Source: Thermoplasmata archaeon (GTDB lineage: Archaea > Thermoplasmatota > Thermoplasmata > Thermoplasmatales > Thermoplasmataceae). Taken from it: a stretch of 5,467 bases of DNA. Positions 5,341-5,467 of this stretch are shown in pieces. The stretch's first letter is position 1. The number at the start of each line of letters is the position of its first letter. The stretch covers positions 1 to 5,467 of the forward strand of contig JAJYVJ010000119.1 of the NCBI GenBank assembly GCA_021792045.1, given 5' to 3'. The position numbers and the translations under genes were made by a program. The notes under the pieces were generated by a model. That model saw only the letters and a program-made list of their open reading frames with translations. It was not told where the DNA came from and did no database searches.

Positions 5341-5467
5341 TTAGACAACGAAGCATCTAAATATGGAAAGAAACAGTTAAAAAATCCAATTAACAAACAG
5401 CTTTTACAGGATATGATTCATTTTCGTGAGGTACTCTCAAAGGATATTGTCAAAAATAACCAGGACA
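5320..5467 (+). CDS. Partial reading frame of unknown function, cut by the window edge
   Basis: An ATG at 5320 opens a frame that stays open for 49 codons to the end of the window. It begins MAFKCKALDNEASKYGKKQL and is rich in lysine, asparagine and glutamine, with a probable helix in QLLQDMIHFREVLSKDIV. I do not recognise it. There is no ribosome site, but the A/T-rich CTAAAATAG at 5283-5291, overlapping the first repeat copy, is about 33 bases upstream and could be the TATA box of a leaderless message. It would be divergent from the 94-residue gene. The first codons form a 6-bp hairpin, GGCTTT/AAAGCC (5322-5327 with 5335-5340). An N-terminal fragment of a mobile-element gene is possible. 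Confidence 0.45.
   Translation, partial: MAFKCKALDNEASKYGKKQLKNPINKQLLQDMIHFREVLSKDIVKNNQD

Overview
The window looks like a defence-type accessory island from an archaeon, most likely a moderately AT-rich thermoacidophile of the Thermoplasmatales group. That placement is inferred, not proven. It rests on TATA-like boxes about 25-30 bases before several start codons with little or no 5' leader, on GGTGA/GAGGT-type ribosome sites in front of internal or leadered genes, on heavy AGA/AGG arginine and ATA isoleucine use in the transposase, on a small archaeal-style AbrB protein, and on a SWIM zinc-finger DDE transposase.

Layout, left to right. Positions 5-53 hold three copies of TTGCACCTAAA. A PD-(D/E)XK type II restriction endonuclease follows on the plus strand (99-701). 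It converges, with only 3 bases between stop codons, on a minus-strand two-gene operon: a 134-residue Cys/His/Trp-rich protein (2330-1926) followed by a 403-residue protein with a duplicated GEGGWQ motif (1916-705). Next on the minus strand come a class beta amino-DNA methyltransferase with a TSPPY motif (3277-2432) and, upstream of it, an AbrB/MazE-like DNA-binding protein (3547-3350). A 141-base divergent promoter region rich in GATA and GTCGAT repeats separates AbrB from a plus-strand transposase (3689-4924). A 94-residue minus-strand hypothetical gene (5239-4955) follows. The repeat TTGCACCTAAA then reappears twice (5277-5307) plus once inverted (5326-5340), and a partial plus-strand reading frame runs off the right edge (5320-5467).

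How it may work together. The methyltransferase and the nuclease are the obvious modification and restriction halves of a type II system, but they are about 1.7 kb apart, on opposite strands and on separate promoters. AbrB, placed just upstream of the methyltransferase, could act as its controller. The two-gene operon sits between the two halves and is the part I cannot assign to a known system; it is the best candidate for something undescribed. The matching repeat clusters at the two ends mean the block is either a unit bounded by recombinase or transposase sites or a set of genes sharing one operator. The window has no stretch over 300 bases without a gene, and I saw no tRNA, rRNA or CRISPR array.
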